Assembly: GCF_028737265.1 (NCBI RefSeq)
Contig: NZ_JAQZAK010000003.1
Span: 62,001-126,000 of the forward strand
DNA: 64,000 bases
From: Actinomycetospora callitridis
Lineage (GTDB): Bacteria > Actinomycetota > Actinomycetes > Mycobacteriales > Pseudonocardiaceae
Reading direction: 5' to 3'
Shown: positions 41,313 to 52,955 of the stretch, piece by piece
How positions within the stretch are numbered: position 1 is the first letter of the stretch
Layout of the letters: the number at the start of each line of letters is the position of its first letter
Made by a program: the position numbers and the translations under genes
The notes under the pieces: generated by a model
Databases searched by the model: none
The model's input: the letters and a program-made list of their open reading frames with translations, nothing else
Told to the model about the DNA's origin: nothing

Positions 41313-42074
41313 ATGGGCAGGATGGACGGGAAGATCGCGATCGTGACCGGAGCCGGGCGCGGGATCGGCCGCGGGATCGCCGAGAAGCTCGCCGCCGAGG
41401 GCGCCACCGTGGTGGCCACGGACGTCGACGAGGCCACGGCGAACGAGACCGCAGCCGCACTCAGAGAGGGGGCCCTCGGCGGCGATGCGCTCGGCCTGAC
41501 GTGCGACGTCGCGTCGCGAGAGTCCGTCGAGGTCATGGTCGCCGCCGTCCACGACCGCTTCGGCCGCATCGACGTGCTGGTCAACAACGCGGGCTACGAC
41601 AAGGTCGGTCCGTTCGTCGACTCCGACCCCGCCGACTGGGACAGGATCATCGGCATCAACCTCTACGGCGTCCTGCACACCTCGAAGGCCGTGCTCCCGA
41701 TCATGGTGGAGCAGGGCGGCGGGCGGGTGGTCAACCTCGCCTCCGACGCCGGCCGGGTCGGCTCGTCCGGCGAGGCGGTGTACTCGGCGGCCAAGGGCGG
41801 GATCATCGCGTTCACCAAGACCACCGCCCGCGAGATGGCCCGCCACCAGGTCGCCGTCAACTGCGTGTGCCCCGGCCCGACCGACACCGCGCTGTTCGCG
41901 TCGGTCACCGAGGACAACCCGAAGCTGCGCGACGCACTGGTCAAGGCGATCCCGCTGCGCCGGCTCGCGCAACCCGCCGACCTCGCCAACGCCGTCGCGT
42001 TCCTGGCCTCCGACGAGGCCGCGTACATCACCGGCCAGACCCTGTCCGTCAGCGGCGGACTCTCGATGAGCTGA
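41313..42074 (+). CDS. Short-chain dehydrogenase/reductase (3-hydroxyacyl-CoA dehydrogenase type)
   Basis: 253 residues from the ATG preceded by a purine-rich ribosome-binding site. Classical SDR: NAD(P) motif TGAGRGIG, NNAG, catalytic Ser in LASDAG, and YSAAK (Tyr-x3-Lys). The Asp after beta-2 (TDVDEA) favours NAD. The PGPTDTALF region and the following enoyl-CoA hydratase suggest oxidation of a hydroxyacyl-CoA, as in 2-hydroxycyclohexane-carboxyl-CoA or related ring-acid degradation, but the substrate is not certain. It is followed 36 bp later by the hydratase gene. Confidence 0.83.
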   Translation: MGRMDGKIAIVTGAGRGIGRGIAEKLAAEGATVVATDVDEATANETAAALREGALGGDALGLTCDVASRESVEVMVAAVHDRFGRIDVLVNNAGYDKVGPFVDSDPADWDRIIGINLYGVLHTSKAVLPIMVEQGGGRVVNLASDAGRVGSSGEAVYSAAKGGIIAFTKTTAREMARHQVAVNCVCPGPTDTALFASVTEDNPKLRDALVKAIPLRRLAQPADLANAVAFLASDEAAYITGQTLSVSGGLSMS

Positions 42075-42110
42075 CCGCGCCCTTCACCGGACCCACCGAG
42101 GAGACCGCCC

Positions 42111-42911
<801 letters not shown>

Positions 42912-44151
42912 GGCACCTTCGGCGCGGCCGAACGAGCCGACCGCGCGATCCCCACCAGCGCGACGATCCACACCGGGACCTGCACGAGCATCGCGACGCG
43001 GAAGGCCGTGAGGTCGTAGGCGTCCGGGGTCCCGGCGCCCTGCAGGTCGAGGGCGAGGCCGACGCACAGCACCACGGCGATGGTCGAGACGAAGCCGCCG
43101 ACGTTGACGATCCCGGAGGCCCGCCCGAGCCGTGCGGGCGGGACGGCCGCGCGGGCGAGGTCGAAGGCGACCAGGGATGCCGGGCCCCCGCCGCCGATCA
43201 CGACGACGAGCCCGACGAGCACGGCCATCGGTGCCGGGCCGGGCCAGGCGAGGACGACGATCCACGCCGTCGCCTGCGCGAGGACGGAGACGACGATCAG
43301 CCGGACGCGGCGCTGCGGCCGGCGCCCGGCCAGCACCCCGAACAGCGGGCCGACGACGATGCCCGCGCCGACGTAGAGCGCGAGCAGCCCGCGAGCGGTC
43401 CCGCTCGCGACGCCCTCGCCGCCGGTGAGGAACGGGAACCCCCAGAGCAGCCCGAAGACGTTGCCCGGGAACGGGGCGGCCAGGTGGCACCAGAACGCCA
43501 GCCGCACCCCGGGCTCGCGCAGCGCCGCCCCCAGCCCGCCCGCGACCGCCGGCGCGGGTGGAGCCGGCCCCGCCGGGCCGTCGCGGACCACGACCAGCAC
43601 GAGCACGGCGACGAGCACCGAGGTCCCGCCCGCGGCCAGGTACGCGGGCGCCCAGCCCGTGCCGACGACCAGCGCGGCGAGCGGGATCGCCGAGATCACC
43701 TGGCCGAGCTGGCCGAGGATGCCCGCGAGCTGGTTGTAGACCGGCACCCGCCGGGCGGGGAACCAGGCGGGGATCAGGCGCAGGACGCTGACGAAGGTCA
43801 CCGCGTCCCCGGCCCCGACGAGCATCCGCCCGACCACCGCCAGCCAGAACGGCGCGGCGAGCGCGAGCACCACCTGCCCGACCGCGACCAGCACCGCCCC
43901 GCCGGCGATCACCCGCCGCGGGCCGACGCGGTCGACGAGCACCCCGGCGGGCACCTGCAGCGCGGCGTAGACCGCGAGCTGCACCACGGCGAGCAGTGAG
44001 AGCACGCCCGACGAGACGTCGAAGCGCTCGGCCGCGGTGACGCCGGTGGCGGCCAGCGACGACCGCCCGAGCACCGCGGCGACGTACGCGAGGACCGCGA
44101 CGCCCCACACCACGAGAGCCCGCCCGGACCGGCGCGGGGGGACCACACCGT

Positions 44152-45110
<959 letters not shown>

Positions 45111-45126
<16 letters not shown>

Positions 45127-45935
45127 GGGATCGGGGGCCAGCGTCCTCCCGGCGCGGGCAGCTCGTTCGCGTCGAGCAGCTTCGACAGCCGTGAGCGCAG
45201 GGCGGAGACCTCGGCGCGGGTCAGGTGCTCGTGCAGGGTGTCGTCGAGTCCCGCCTTGTTGCCCGGGGACAGGGCCTTGCGCAGGCGGCGCAGGCCGTCG
45301 ACGACGTCGTCGGAGAGCGGCTCGCCCACCCAGCCCCAGAGCACCGTGCGCAGCTTCTCCTCGCGGTGCAGGCAGATGCCGTGGTCGACGCCGTAGACGC
45401 CGCCGTCGACGCCGGCGAGCACGTGCCCGCCCTTGCGGTCGGCGTTGTTGACGACGACGTCGAGGGCGGCCATGCGCCGCAGCGCGGGGTCGTCGGCGTG
45501 CACGAGCAGCGCCGGATCGCCGGCGGCGTCGCGGGCGCGCAGCACGGTGCGCCAGCCCTGGCCGACCGAACGGGCCGGGACGACGTCGACGAGCTCGCGC
45601 TCCTCGTCGGTGTCGATCCAGCGCTGGACCATGCCGGGGCCGAAGGGACCGTCGCGCAGCACCGTCGTCGGCACCACCCCGAACCCGGCCGCCTCGCTGA
45701 CCAGGTACGTCGCCACCTCGCGACCGGCGAGCGTGCCGTCGGGGAAGTCCCACAGCGGACGCTCGCCGCGGACGGGCTTGTAGACGCAGCGTCCCTCGAC
45801 GCCGTTGAAGTCGATGACGCACAGCAGCGTGGTGTTCGAGGCCTCCGTGAGACGGCCCTCGACCTCCATCCGCCCGTGGAGCAGCAGCTCCCGGTCGTCG
45901 GAGGACGACCCGTTCGTGCCCGTGTCCCCGTTCAC
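45111..45935 (-). CDS. SCO1664-family protein
   Basis: 274 residues, a conserved actinobacterial family with a phosphatidylinositol kinase-like (HipA/PI3-4K-like) fold: CVYKPVRGERPLWDFPDGTLAGREVA as the nucleotide-binding lobe and DVVVNNADRKGGHVLAGVDG as the catalytic-loop-like block with YGVDHGICLH as the metal loop. No role has been shown. It is always found beside DUF3090 and the MSMEG_4193-type phosphatase genes, as here. The GTG start lies 4 bp after the DUF3090 stop. Confidence 0.85.
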
Positions 45936-45939
45936 GCGC

Positions 45940-46509
45940 CTACTCGGGGGAGGCGACGCGTCGGTAGCCGTTCTGCCGCGGGCACACGTGGCCCGACGCG
46001 TCGAGCGGCTGGGTGCACAGCGGGCACAGACGCCGTCCGGCGCCGACCACGCGCTCGGCGCGCGTGGCGAACGCGCGGGCGCCGGCGGGCGAGAGGAACA
46101 CGCGCAGCGCGTCGGGGCCCTCGTCAGTGTCGTCGAGGACGACCGACTCGTCGACCTCCTCCTCGGTGACCGCGAGCAGCTCGACGACGACGTTGCGGGA
46201 CTCGGCGTCCCAGCCCAGCCCCATGGTGCCGACGCGGAACTCCTCCTCCACCGGCACCTCGAGCGGCGAGGTGTCGACCTCGTCCTCGGGCACCGTGACG
46301 GGGACGTCCGCGCCGAACCGGCGGGAGACCTCCTCGAGGAGCGTGCCGATCCGCTCCGAGAGCACCGACACCTGCTGCTTCTCGAGCAGCACGCTCACCC
46401 GCCGGGCCTGTTCGGTGGCCTGGAGGTAGAAGGAGCGTTCGCCGGGCTGCCCGACGGTGCCGGCGACGAACCGGTCGGGCTGGCGGAAGACGTGGATCAC
46501 CCTGGGCAT
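45940..46509 (-). CDS. DUF3090-family protein
   Basis: 189 residues. The N-terminal domain begins MPRVIHVFRQPDRFVAGTVGQPGERSFYLQA, and a C-terminal Cys-x2-Cys ... Cys-x-Arg segment (RLCPLCTQPLDASGHVCPRQNGYRR) forms a probable zinc ribbon. The family is actinobacterial and uncharacterised. Its constant partner is the SCO1664-like kinase-fold gene downstream; together with the histidine phosphatase upstream they form a three-gene set (compare Rv2133c-Rv2135c). The ATG start is clear. Confidence 0.87.
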   Translation of the reverse strand: MPRVIHVFRQPDRFVAGTVGQPGERSFYLQATEQARRVSVLLEKQQVSVLSERIGTLLEEVSRRFGADVPVTVPEDEVDTSPLEVPVEEEFRVGTMGLGWDAESRNVVVELLAVTEEEVDESVVLDDTDEGPDALRVFLSPAGARAFATRAERVVGAGRRLCPLCTQPLDASGHVCPRQNGYRRVASPE

Positions 46510-46582
46510 GGCTTCTCGATCGTAGGACTCACGGAGGGACGCCGCTGGAGGAGGCGCGGATCCCCTGGCGTCAACGGCGGTC

Positions 46583-47347
46583 TCATGCTACTCCGGTCGA
46601 CCCTCCGACGGTGGCCTCCGCGGGCACGGCGGTCTCGGACAGGGGGTCGCCCGAGGCGGCTGCTGTGGGGTCGTCGGCGGCGTCCGACGAGCCATCGGAT
46701 TCCTCGCTCTCCGGCTTCGGGACCAGCGCGGACAGGTCGCCGCCGGTGTCGTTGACCCGCACGACGAAGGGCCGTGTCGGGGTGTAGCTGATGACGCTCA
46801 CCGAGCAGGGGTCGACGACGATGCGCTGGAACGAGTCGAGGTGCAGGCCGAGCGCGTCGGCGACCGCGGCCTTGATCACGTCGCCGTGGCTGCACGCCAC
46901 CCACAGGGCGCGGTCGCCGTGCTCGGCGCCGATGCGCGCGGCCTGCCGGCGGATCGCCGCGACCGCGCGGGCCTGCATCGCGGCGAGGCCCTCCCCGCCG
47001 GGGAACACCGCGGCGGACGGGTGGGCCTGGACGACCTTCCAGAGGTCCTCCTTGCCCAGGTCGCCGAGCTTGCGTCCGGTCCAGTCGCCGTAGTCGACCT
47101 CGGACAGGTCGTCCTCGACCGTCGCCTCCAGGCCGCGGGCGGCCAGCAGCGGGGCCACCGTCTCCTGGCAGCGCTGCAACGGCGAGGTCACCACGGCGGC
47201 CAGGGGCAGCTCGGCGAGCCGGTCGACCAGCTTCTCGGCCTGCGCGCGGCCGTGGTCGTCGAGACCGACGCCGGTGCTGCGACCGGCGAGCACACCCGAC
47301 ACGTTGGCCGTCGACCGGCCGTGCCGCAGAAGGATCACCGTTGTCAC
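46583..47347 (-). CDS. Histidine phosphatase, MSMEG_4193/Rv2135c-like
   Basis: 254 residues. The catalytic RHG motif (LLRHGRSTAN, His phosphorylated during turnover) is near the N-terminus, the second His is in ACSHGDVIKAA, and Arg/Glu partners lie at VTSPLQRCQETV and EVDYGDW. It is annotated in relatives as a phosphoglycerate-mutase-like phosphatase; the true substrate is unknown. The last 50 residues are a variable Ser/Asp/Ala-rich tail. It starts at GTG. It heads the DUF3090-SCO1664 set. Confidence 0.87.
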   Translation of the reverse strand: MTTVILLRHGRSTANVSGVLAGRSTGVGLDDHGRAQAEKLVDRLAELPLAAVVTSPLQRCQETVAPLLAARGLEATVEDDLSEVDYGDWTGRKLGDLGKEDLWKVVQAHPSAAVFPGGEGLAAMQARAVAAIRRQAARIGAEHGDRALWVACSHGDVIKAAVADALGLHLDSFQRIVVDPCSVSVISYTPTRPFVVRVNDTGGDLSALVPKPESEESDGSSDAADDPTAAASGDPLSETAVPAEATVGGSTGVA

Positions 47348-47372
47348 GACACGACCGTACGCGGGTGTCCGA

Positions 47373-48221
47373 CTAGGTCGCCGGGACGACCCCGTTGCTC
47401 ACGGCGAGCAGGACCACCAGCCCGAGCAGCACCCGGTACCAGACGAAGACGTAGATCGTGTGGTTCTCGACGAACCTCAGCAGCCAGGCGATCGAGGCGT
47501 AGCCCAGGGCGAACGCGATGATCGTGGCGACGATCATCTGCGGGATGCTCGGGACCACCACGAGGCTGCCCTGCACGTCGGCGGCGGACGGCTCGAGGAT
47601 GTCGGGGGTCTGGGTCAGCCCGGACGCGAACACCGCGGGCAGCGCCAGCAGGAACGAGAACCGCACGGCGACGGCGCGCTCGAGGCCGAGGAACAGGCCG
47701 GCGCTGATCGTGCCGCCCGACCGCGAGACGCCGGGGATCAGCGCCATCGCCTGCGCGCAGCCCATGACGATCCCGTCGCGCAGCGTGAGCTGGTCGGGGC
47801 CGCGGCGCTGCCGCGAGTAGCGCTCGGCGGCGGCGAGGACGAGCGCGAACACGATGAGCACGGTGGCGTTGAGGTACAGGTTGCGGGCCGGGCCCTTGAT
47901 CACGTCCTCGAACGCGAGCCCGAGGACCCCGATCGGGATCGACCCGAGGATCACGTACCAGGCGAGCTTGTAGTCGTAGCCACGCTCGTCCTTGCGGGCG
48001 AGGCCCACGAACCAGGCCCTGAGCAGGCGCCAGATGTCGCTGAAGAAGTAGATGAGCACCGCGGTCTCGGTGCCCAGCTGGGTGACCGCGGTGAAGGCCG
48101 CGCCGGCGTCGTTGCCGAAGAAGAACGCCGAGGTGATGCGCAGGTGCGCGGACGACGAGACCGGGAGGAACTCCGTCAGTCCCTGCACGATCCCGAGGAC
48201 CACGGCCTCGAGCCAGCCCAT
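47373..48221 (-). CDS. uppP: Undecaprenyl-diphosphatase UppP (BacA)
   Basis: 282 residues, a polytopic membrane enzyme that recycles undecaprenyl diphosphate to the monophosphate carrier for peptidoglycan synthesis; overexpression gives bacitracin resistance. The catalytic motif [10 protein letters not shown] (Glu17) and PGVSRSGGT are both intact, and eight hydrophobic segments are visible. The start at [14 protein letters not shown] is chosen since UppP proteins begin there; the open frame upstream is antisense to the divergent reductase gene. It matches Rv2136c in position. Confidence 0.95.
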   Translation of the reverse strand: MGWLEAVVLGIVQGLTEFLPVSSSAHLRITSAFFFGNDAGAAFTAVTQLGTETAVLIYFFSDIWRLLRAWFVGLARKDERGYDYKLAWYVILGSIPIGVLGLAFEDVIKGPARNLYLNATVLIVFALVLAAAERYSRQRRGPDQLTLRDGIVMGCAQAMALIPGVSRSGGTISAGLFLGLERAVAVRFSFLLALPAVFASGLTQTPDILEPSAADVQGSLVVVPSIPQMIVATIIAFALGYASIAWLLRFVENHTIYVFVWYRVLLGLVVLLAVSNGVVPAT

Positions 48222-48330
48222 GGGGGCACCCACCTGCACGGGCACGGACGGTAGCCCACGGTCACCCCGTGCCCGCCTCCCCCTCGGGCCCCTCGGAGGT
48301 GGTCGTGACGCCTTCGTAAGCTGGCCGACC

Positions 48331-49320
48331 GTGGAACAGCGACGGCTGGGCACGAGCGGGCTGCGGGTCTCGCGCCTGGCGCTCGGCACGATGAGCTGGG
48401 GCCGCGACACCGACGCCGACGAGGCGGGCGCGTCGCTGCTCGCGTTCCTCGACGCCGGCGGCACCATGGTCGACACCGCGGACGTCTACGCGGGCGGCGA
48501 GGCCGAGCGGATCCTGGGCGGACTGTTCGACGACGTCATCCCCCGGGGCGAGGTCGTCGTGGCCACCAAGGCCGGGGCCCGGCGCGAGGACGGCCCGTTC
48601 GGCGGCGGCGCCTCGCGGGGTGCGCTCCTCACGGCGCTCGACGACTCGCTGGACCGCCTGAACACCGACTACGTCGATCTCTGGCAGCTGCACGCCTGGG
48701 ACGACGACGTGCCGCTCGAGGAGACCCTCGCCGCCGTCGACGTGGCGCTGACCACGGGACGCGCCCGGTACGCCGGGATCGCGAACTACGCGGGCTGGCA
48801 GGTCGCCTCGGCCGCGACACGCCAGGCCCTGACGTCGCTCCCGTTGGTGTCGGTGCAGTCGGAGTACTCGCTGCTGGAGCGGACGGTCGAGGACGAGGTG
48901 CTGCCGGCCGCCGGTCACCACGGGCTGGGGCTCCTGCCCTGGGCTCCGCTGGGCCGCGGGGTGCTCACGGGCAAGTACCGCGAGGGCGTTCCCGCCGACT
49001 CCCGCGGCGCGTCGGAGCACCTGGCGGGCTATGTCGGGCGGCACCGCACCGAGCGCACCGCGCGCATCGTGCAGGCCGTCGTCACCGCGGCGCACGGGCT
49101 GGGCACCTCGCCGCTGGCCGTCGCGCTGGCGTGGGTGCGCGACCGGCCCGGGGTCGTGGCCCCGGTGGTGGGCGCCCGCGACGGGGCCCAGCTGCTGGGC
49201 TCGCTGGCCGCCGAGGACCTCGTGCTGCCCCCGGCCATCCGCGGCGCCCTCGACGACGTCAGCTCCCCCACCGCCCCGGACGACGAGACCGACGAGCCCG
49301 ACACCCCGCCCTGGGAGTGA
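48331..49320 (+). CDS. Aldo/keto reductase
   Basis: 329 residues from the GTG giving [19 protein letters not shown]-barrel aldo/keto reductase with the catalytic tetrad Asp and Tyr ([12 protein letters not shown]), Lys (VATKAGARR) and His (LWQLHAWD), plus the NADPH-binding C-terminal region. It resembles the large actinobacterial YdhF/Tas-like subgroup; it probably reduces aldehydes or ketones, with no specific substrate evident. It diverges from uppP (109 bp). The C-terminus is acidic, ending DEPDTPPWE. Confidence 0.87.
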   Translation: MEQRRLGTSGLRVSRLALGTMSWGRDTDADEAGASLLAFLDAGGTMVDTADVYAGGEAERILGGLFDDVIPRGEVVVATKAGARREDGPFGGGASRGALLTALDDSLDRLNTDYVDLWQLHAWDDDVPLEETLAAVDVALTTGRARYAGIANYAGWQVASAATRQALTSLPLVSVQSEYSLLERTVEDEVLPAAGHHGLGLLPWAPLGRGVLTGKYREGVPADSRGASEHLAGYVGRHRTERTARIVQAVVTAAHGLGTSPLAVALAWVRDRPGVVAPVVGARDGAQLLGSLAAEDLVLPPAIRGALDDVSSPTAPDDETDEPDTPPWE

Positions 49321-49410
49321 TCCACACCGGCGTCGCGGTACGTGCGCGGAGCGCGATCGGGTGCGTACGGTGGACGTCGCTCGGTCACGTGTCCCGGAGG
49401 TGATCAGCTC

Positions 49411-49653
49411 GTGAACGATGCTGGTGATGAGGGTGGGCTCATCGGGGCGCCCGTGGTGGACGGCGACTGGGAGTACCAGCCCGTCCGCCTCCCCCCGGAC
49501 ATCACGCGCATCTCGGCCACCGTGCAGCTCGGCATCCGTGCCGAGTTCGGCGGCTGGGAGCTCGCCCGCACGCTGCTCTACAGCGACGGGACCCGGAAGG
49601 TCTGGCTGCGCCGCAAGGTCTCCCGCGCCCTCCAGGCCGGCCTCGCGACCTGA
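49411..49653 (+). CDS. DUF5703-family small protein
   Basis: 80 residues. The start at GTG is fixed by an almost perfect anti-Shine-Dalgarno match (ggaggtgatc) 7 bp upstream, better than any other in the window. The protein has the conserved core WEYQPVRLPPDITR and GWELARTLLYSDGTRKVWLRRK. This corresponds to the small gene Rv2137c-like next to uppP in mycobacteria. The function is unknown. The strong ribosome-binding site suggests high expression. Confidence 0.82.
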   Translation: MNDAGDEGGLIGAPVVDGDWEYQPVRLPPDITRISATVQLGIRAEFGGWELARTLLYSDGTRKVWLRRKVSRALQAGLAT

Positions 49654-49656
49654 GGT

Positions 49657-49723
49657 AGCGGCTTTCCTGGCACCCAGTGCAAGCCCTGCGGCCTCGCTGG
49701 CACTGGGTGCGCGGAAATCCGCT
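49657..49723. terminator. Palindrome between two convergent genes, probable bidirectional terminator
   Basis: The inner arms cacccagtgc (49671-49680) and gcactgggtg (49700-49709) pair perfectly around a 19-nt loop, and the stem extends imperfectly outward through agcggctttcc/ggaaatccgct. It starts 3 bp after the DUF5703 stop and reaches the convergent oxidoreductase stop, so it can fold in both transcripts. Confidence 0.6.
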
Positions 49724-49726
49724 TCG

Positions 49727-50674
49727 TCAACGAGGCGGTAGGAGCACCACGCGCCCGGTGGTCCGGCGCGCCCGGAGCTCGGTGAACGCCGCCGGCAGGT
49801 CCTCGAACGCGTACTCGGCGCCGACGAGCGGGTCGATCGCCCGCCGGTCCCAGAGCGCCTCGATCTCCCGCTGCCAGGCCGCCACGAGCTCCGGCGCCCG
49901 CTGCTGGTACGCCGCCCAGTGCACGCCGAGCACGCCGTAGTTCTTCACCAGCGCGTGGTTGGTGGGCGCGTCGGCGATCCGCCCGCCGGCGAACCCGATC
50001 ACCAGCAGGCGCCCCTCGAACGCCACCACGCGGCGCGCCGCGTCGAACAGGTCGCCGCCCACCGGGTCGTAGACCACGTCGGCGCCGCGGGAGTCGGTGA
50101 GGTCGCGCACGGCGGTGACCAGGTCGTCGTGACCCACGACCACCTCGTCCGCCCCCAGCGCCCGCACCACCGCCGCCTTGGCCTCGTCGCCCACCTGCGC
50201 GATCACCCGGGCCCCGGCGGCGCGACCGAGCTGCACCGCGGCCGCCCCCACCCCGCCCGCGGCGGCCAGGACGAGCAGCGTCTCGCCCGCGTCCAGCGTC
50301 GTGCGGTGGTGCAGCGCGCACCAGCCGGTCTGGTACGCCACGAAGAAGCCGGCGGCCTGGGCCGCGCTCATGCCCTCGGGCCACGGCCACGTCGTGCGCA
50401 GCACCGCCTCCTCCGCGAAGCCGCCGTGCGGCATCGTCACGGGACCGAACACCCGCCGGCCGTCGTCGGTCACGCCCGCCACCTCGAGGCCGGGCGTGAA
50501 CGGTGGTGGCACGCGCTCCTGGTACTCGCCGGCGGTGTAGAGGATGTCGGCGAAGTTCAGGGCCGCGGCCGCCACCCGCACGCGCGTCCCGTCCTCCGTC
50601 GAGGGGCTCGGGACGTCGGCGATCTCGAGCACCTCGTCGAACGGCCCGTACCGCGGCACCCGCCAGGCGCGCAC
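49727..50674 (-). CDS. NADPH:quinone oxidoreductase (MDR superfamily)
   Basis: 315 residues from the GTG giving VRAWRVPRYGPFDEVL. Medium-chain dehydrogenase/reductase without zinc ligands; NAD(P) motif LAAAGGVGAAAVQLG, and the QOR core LNFADILYTAGEYQ and PGLEVAG. It probably reduces quinones or other electrophiles using NADPH. It starts 1 bp after the SDR stop, so the M20 peptidase, SDR and oxidoreductase form a tight leftward operon. Confidence 0.87.
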   Translation of the reverse strand: MRAWRVPRYGPFDEVLEIADVPSPSTEDGTRVRVAAAALNFADILYTAGEYQERVPPPFTPGLEVAGVTDDGRRVFGPVTMPHGGFAEEAVLRTTWPWPEGMSAAQAAGFFVAYQTGWCALHHRTTLDAGETLLVLAAAGGVGAAAVQLGRAAGARVIAQVGDEAKAAVVRALGADEVVVGHDDLVTAVRDLTDSRGADVVYDPVGGDLFDAARRVVAFEGRLLVIGFAGGRIADAPTNHALVKNYGVLGVHWAAYQQRAPELVAAWQREIEALWDRRAIDPLVGAEYAFEDLPAAFTELRARRTTGRVVLLPPR

Positions 50675-50675
50675 G

Positions 50676-51446
50676 TCAGCCGTCCCCGTGCAGCGGCGGC
50701 GGGGCGCCGGCCTCGGCCGGGCCCGGGACGTCGCGGAACCGGAACGGCGCCGGCTCGCGACCGGGCTGGACGAACCAGCACTCCCCCGACTCACCCTTCT
50801 CGACCATCGAGGACACGGCGTCGGCGACGTCGGACGCGCCGAGCAGCGGGAACCCGCCGAACCGGTCGCGGATGTCCGCGATCAACGCGGTGTCGGTGAA
50901 GCCGGGGCAGACCGCCATCACCCGGATCGGCTCGCCCGTCAGGCTCGCCGCCGCGGACCGGACGTAGCCGACGACGGCGTGCTTGGACAACGTGTAGATC
51001 GCGTCGCCCGGCATGCCGACGAGGCCCGCGAGCGAGGACGTCGCGATCACGGTGCCGCCGCCCGCGCGCCGCAGCGCCGGGAGCGCGGCGTTGAGCCCGA
51101 ACACGACGTGGTCGACGTTGACGCCCATCACCCGGCGGTAGCCGGCGACGTCGAGGGCGTCGATCCCCGACTGGCCGCCGACCGATCCGGCGTTGAGCAC
51201 GACGAGGTCGAGGCGCCCGCCCCAGGTCTCCACCTCGTCGACCGCGGCCCCCATGGCCGTGTCCGACGTGACGTCGCAGGCCACCGCGAGCCCCGAGCAC
51301 TCCGCCGCCACCCGCGTCGCGGCCTCGGCGTCGCGGTCGACCACGGCCACCCGGTGGCCCCCGGCGGCGAGCCGGGCACACACCGCGGCCCCGATCCCGG
51401 CGCCACCTCCGGTGACGAGCGCGACAGGGGTCCCGTCGCTCAGCAC
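50676..51446 (-). CDS. Short-chain dehydrogenase/reductase
   Basis: 256 residues from the GTG that overlaps the M20 peptidase stop by 7 bp. Classical SDR motifs: TGGGAGIG, LNAGSVGG, catalytic Ser in IATSSLAG, and YTLSK. The Asp after beta-2 (VDRDAEA) predicts NAD preference. The substrate is not determinable. The tight packing with the peptidase and the quinone oxidoreductase implies one transcript, though the three do not make an obvious pathway. Confidence 0.86.
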   Translation of the reverse strand: MLSDGTPVALVTGGGAGIGAAVCARLAAGGHRVAVVDRDAEAATRVAAECSGLAVACDVTSDTAMGAAVDEVETWGGRLDLVVLNAGSVGGQSGIDALDVAGYRRVMGVNVDHVVFGLNAALPALRRAGGGTVIATSSLAGLVGMPGDAIYTLSKHAVVGYVRSAAASLTGEPIRVMAVCPGFTDTALIADIRDRFGGFPLLGASDVADAVSSMVEKGESGECWFVQPGREPAPFRFRDVPGPAEAGAPPPLHGDG

Positions 51447-52756
51447 CGGCGCAGGATCTTCTCGAGCACCCGCGTCCCGAACTGCAGGGCGTCGACCGGC
51501 ACGCGCTCGTCGATGCCGTGGAAGAGCGCGGTGAAGTCGAGGTCCGGGGGCAGCCGCAGCGGCGCGAACCCGAAGCAGCGCATCCCGAGCTTCTCGAACG
51601 CCTTGGCGTCGGTGCCGCCGGACATCATGTAGGGCAGCGTGTGGGCCTGCGGGTCCTCCTCCTGCACCGCGCGGGTCATGACGTCGACGAGCTCGCCGTC
51701 GAAGCTCGTCTCCACGGCCTGCAGGTTGCGGATCCACTCGCGCTCGACATCGGGGCCGAGGATCTCGTCGAGCTCGCGCTCGAAGGCCTCCTGGCGCCCG
51801 GGCAGCACGCGGCAGTCGATGGTGGCCTCGGCGACCGACGGGATGACGTTCGCCTTGTAGCCGGCCGAGAGCATCGTCGGGTTCGCGGTGTCGCGGGTGG
51901 TCGCGCCGACCACGCGCGCGACCCCGCCGAGCTTCGCGACCGCACCGTCGAGGGCGGCCGCGGAGTCGGTCGGGAACTCGATGCCCGTCAACGCCGTGAT
52001 CTCGTCGAAGAAACCCTGGACGGATTCCGTGAGCACCAGCGGGAAGCGGTGGCGGCCGAGCCGGGCGACGGCCTCGGCGAGGATCGTCACGGCGTTCTCG
52101 TCGTGGACCATCGACCCGTGTCCCGGACGGGACCGCACGCGCAGCCGCATCCAGGCGATCGACTTCTCCGCGGTCATCACGGGGTAGACGCGGACGTCCT
52201 CACCGAGGGTCAGCGAGAAGCCGCCGACCTCGCCGAGCGCCTCGGTGCAGCCCTCGAACAGGTCGGGGCGGTTCTCGGCGAGCCAGTGCGAGCCGTAGGC
52301 GCCACCGGCCTCCTCGTCGGCGAGGAAGGCGAACACGAGGTCGCGCGGGGGGACGACGCCCTCGGCGGCGAACTGGCGCGCGAGCGCCAGGATCATCGCG
52401 TCCATGTCCTTCATGTCCACCGCGCCCCGGCCCCAGACGTAGCCGTCCTGGACCGAGCCGGACAGCGGGTGGACCGACCACTCGCTCTCGTCGAAGGGCA
52501 CGACGTCGAGGTGTCCGTGCACGAGCAGCGCGGGGCGCTCGGGGTCGGCGCCCTTCAGCCGCGCGAACACGTTGTGCCGCCCGGGAGCCCCGGACTCGAT
52601 CACCTCGGTCTCGTACCCCACCTCGCGCAACTTCGCGTCCACGTAGGCGGCGGCCTCGGCCTCGCCCGTGGTCGTCGCGAGCTCTCCGGTGTTCTGGCTG
52701 TCGATCTGGATGAGCTCGCTGGTCAGCGACACGACCTCGTCCTCGGCACGACCCAT
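51440..52756 (-). CDS. M20-family metallopeptidase (ArgE/DapE-like)
   Basis: 438 residues from the ATG giving MGRAEDEVVSL; a start 7 codons upstream is possible. Di-zinc aminoacylase/peptidase: metal ligands in HGHLDVVP and GRGAVDMKD, catalytic and ligand Glu in LADEEAGG, and a final His in ALFHGIDERVP. It has the dimerisation domain between. This corresponds to Rv2141c, an M20 peptidase or N-acyl amino acid deacylase of unknown substrate. A tRNA gene lies divergently upstream. Confidence 0.9.
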   Translation of the reverse strand: MGRAEDEVVSLTSELIQIDSQNTGELATTTGEAEAAAYVDAKLREVGYETEVIESGAPGRHNVFARLKGADPERPALLVHGHLDVVPFDESEWSVHPLSGSVQDGYVWGRGAVDMKDMDAMILALARQFAAEGVVPPRDLVFAFLADEEAGGAYGSHWLAENRPDLFEGCTEALGEVGGFSLTLGEDVRVYPVMTAEKSIAWMRLRVRSRPGHGSMVHDENAVTILAEAVARLGRHRFPLVLTESVQGFFDEITALTGIEFPTDSAAALDGAVAKLGGVARVVGATTRDTANPTMLSAGYKANVIPSVAEATIDCRVLPGRQEAFERELDEILGPDVEREWIRNLQAVETSFDGELVDVMTRAVQEEDPQAHTLPYMMSGGTDAKAFEKLGMRCFGFAPLRLPPDLDFTALFHGIDERVPVDALQFGTRVLEKILRRC

Positions 52757-52820
52757 GCGCCGCATCCTGCCACCCACCGTGATCGGGCTGCGCGGCGTCG
52801 TCTACGCTCGTTTCTCGCAA

Positions 52821-52904
52821 GTCCGAGTGGCGGAATGGCAGACGCGCTAGCTTGAGGTGCTAGTGCCCTAGTAGGGCGTGGGGGTTCAAGTCCCCCCTCG
52901 GACA
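52821..52904 (+). tRNA. tRNA-Leu (anticodon GAG)
   Basis: 84 nt. The acceptor arm gtccgag pairs with ctcggac; the anticodon stem ctagc/gctag closes a 7-nt loop ttgaggt giving anticodon GAG (Leu, CUC/CUU). The long variable arm (gtgccctagtagggcgt) is class II, as expected for Leu, and the T arm gggggttcaagtccccc is canonical. The discriminator is A and CCA is not encoded. Confidence 0.93.
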
Positions 52905-52955
52905 CCCTGTGGATGCGACGGCCGCGCCGGCCGTGAGGGCCGGGCCGGCGAGCGC

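Noticed and set aside
52821..52904. tRNA-Leu as a prophage or island attachment site
   Set aside because: No integrase and no partial tRNA copy is visible anywhere in the following 11 kb.
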